A DNA stretch of 64,000 bases, taken from contig JBCAMK010000003.1 in NCBI GenBank assembly GCA_038503065.1, forward strand, positions 62,001 through 126,000, in the 5' to 3' direction. Below, piece by piece: positions 63,238-64,000 of this stretch. Each line of letters opens with the position of its first letter. Within the stretch, counting starts at the first letter, position 1. Position numbers and translations under genes: made by a program. This DNA is from Paragyromitra xinjiangensis. Its lineage: Eukaryota > Ascomycota > Pezizomycetes > Pezizales > Discinaceae. The notes below the pieces were generated by a model, which was not told the origin of the DNA, made no database searches, and worked only from the letters and a program-made list of their open reading frames with translations.

Positions 63238-64000
63238 TCATCTGATCAATTTCAAAATTGAAACAGGAATCTCCGGCTTCTTCTCCCACCTCTTCTCCCA
63301 AACCCCCTCAACACCCTTCTCTCCCACCTTCACGGGCAAACCAAACACCGCCGAAACCAACCAAGTTTCCCCTACCTGAGGCAGATGTTCCGTCTCCAAC
63401 TGCGGCAAAACAGTCCTCGCAGAGATCAAGTTTGCATTCGCATCAACATTCATCACCTTCCCATCCCTCTTTTCCCCCGGCGACAAATCCAAAATCCCAA
63501 CCGCTCCAGCAGGAGACACAGCAAACGCTTCACCAACCTTCTCCGACCTCCCTTCAGTCCCATCATACGTCGGCAAAGTACGACCATCTTCACGAGTCTG
63601 CCCATAGATTGCGAACGAGCCCTCTGCAGAAAGAAGCTTCCGGTTTGGATTCGTGAGCTTGTGGACTCTAAGATGCCAATTCTCAGACACATTCTCGACT
63701 GGCGGAAACAACCAAGTCTCGACTTCGACATCCGGCCAGGGAAACCACTTTGAAATCAACACTGGGCGACTATCAATGGTCTCGATTCTAGCCTCCGGGG
63801 CTAATCGCCGTGTCTTCCACGTTTCTCCATCGTCTTCTGAAAACGCAATCATGCTATCGGCTGCATGTTGGTCGAGTCCGAATGATCCCGTAGGGACACT
63901 GAACCCGAAGGCAGAGGAGTAGGCGAATTTGCCATACTTGGCTTGGGTAGCTTTAAGCGGGTAGTGGCAAGCTTGGCCCGAGGAGAGGAGGAATGTGTGA
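63238..64000 (-). CDS. DUF2264 family protein, C-terminal part, cut by window edge
   Basis: The last 253 residues of a DUF2264 protein; the frame is open to the window's right end, so the start and N-terminal (alpha/alpha toroid-like) part lie outside. The visible part begins TFLLSSGQACHYPLK, then AKYGKFAYSSAFGFSVPTGS and MIAFSEDDGETWKTRR, which are family landmarks. Then come SRPVLISKWFPWPDVEVETWL, and a beta-rich tail ending VSILKLIR with a TGA stop. DUF2264 proteins are related in fold to polysaccharide-processing enzymes, but no activity is established in this family as far as I know. No intron is seen in this part. Confidence 0.88.
   Translation of the reverse strand, partial: HTFLLSSGQACHYPLKATQAKYGKFAYSSAFGFSVPTGSFGLDQHAADSMIAFSEDDGETWKTRRLAPEARIETIDSRPVLISKWFPWPDVEVETWLFPPVENVSENWHLRVHKLTNPNRKLLSAEGSFAIYGQTREDGRTLPTYDGTEGRSEKVGEAFAVSPAGAVGILDLSPGEKRDGKVMNVDANANLISARTVLPQLETEHLPQVGETWLVSAVFGLPVKVGEKGVEGVWEKRWEKKPEIPVSILKLIR

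Overview
The window is nuclear DNA of a filamentous ascomycete (Pezizomycotina). The evidence is many GT-AG introns of about 45-85 nt with CTAAC/CTGAC-like branch sites, secreted fungal enzyme families (proteinase K-like subtilisin, fungalysin M36, an AA14-type LPMO candidate), fungal-only families (a rhodopsin-domain 7TM protein, PKR1) and no operons. The species cannot be fixed from the sequence. I rebuilt the exon structures by eye. For each multi-exon model, except the part of the DUF2264 gene that lies outside the window, the exon lengths sum to a multiple of three and conserved motifs cross the junctions.

Layout: proteinase K-like protease (1098-2487, +); TauD-type 2-oxoglutarate dioxygenase (4450-5730, -); hexose transporter (9018-10861, -); PLAC8 protein (14603-15367, -); prolyl aminopeptidase-like hydrolase with 12 exons (16247-18356, -); small coiled-coil protein (21601-22125, -); secreted phytase-like esterase (23798-25920, +); two paralogous C2H2 zinc-finger genes (26419-27177 and 28523-29394, +); divergent PKR1 (30159-30569, -) and SDHAF3/SDH7 (30835-31599, +); secreted L-amino-acid oxidase with 15 exons (32156-35058, -); a gene-poor stretch with three foldback elements (35.1-38.8 kb); a large SLIP-GC/dynamin-like GTPase with 14 exons (38852-42211, +); rhodopsin-domain membrane protein (45740-47132, +); AA14-like LPMO (48280-49631, -); sulfite oxidase (51028-52896, -); homogentisate 1,2-dioxygenase (54773-56352, -); fungalysin (57038-59167, -); and a DUF2264 gene running off the right edge (63238 to beyond 64000, -). 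The gaps between genes are large (1-4 kb), AT-rich and mostly featureless.

Functionally, the region mixes secreted degradation (two endoproteases, LPMO, phytase-like esterase, amino-acid oxidase) with uptake and catabolism (prolyl aminopeptidase, sugar transporter, sulfonate-type dioxygenase, sulfite oxidase, homogentisate dioxygenase) and two organelle assembly factors. Nothing shows that they form a biosynthetic cluster. The unusual points are several micro-exons (10-21 nt), a probable GC-AG intron, a duplicated zinc-finger gene with a very recent in-frame repeat, four different foldback/MITE-like inverted repeats, and a GTPase whose P-loop starts with Ser instead of Gly. I found no clear new biological system.
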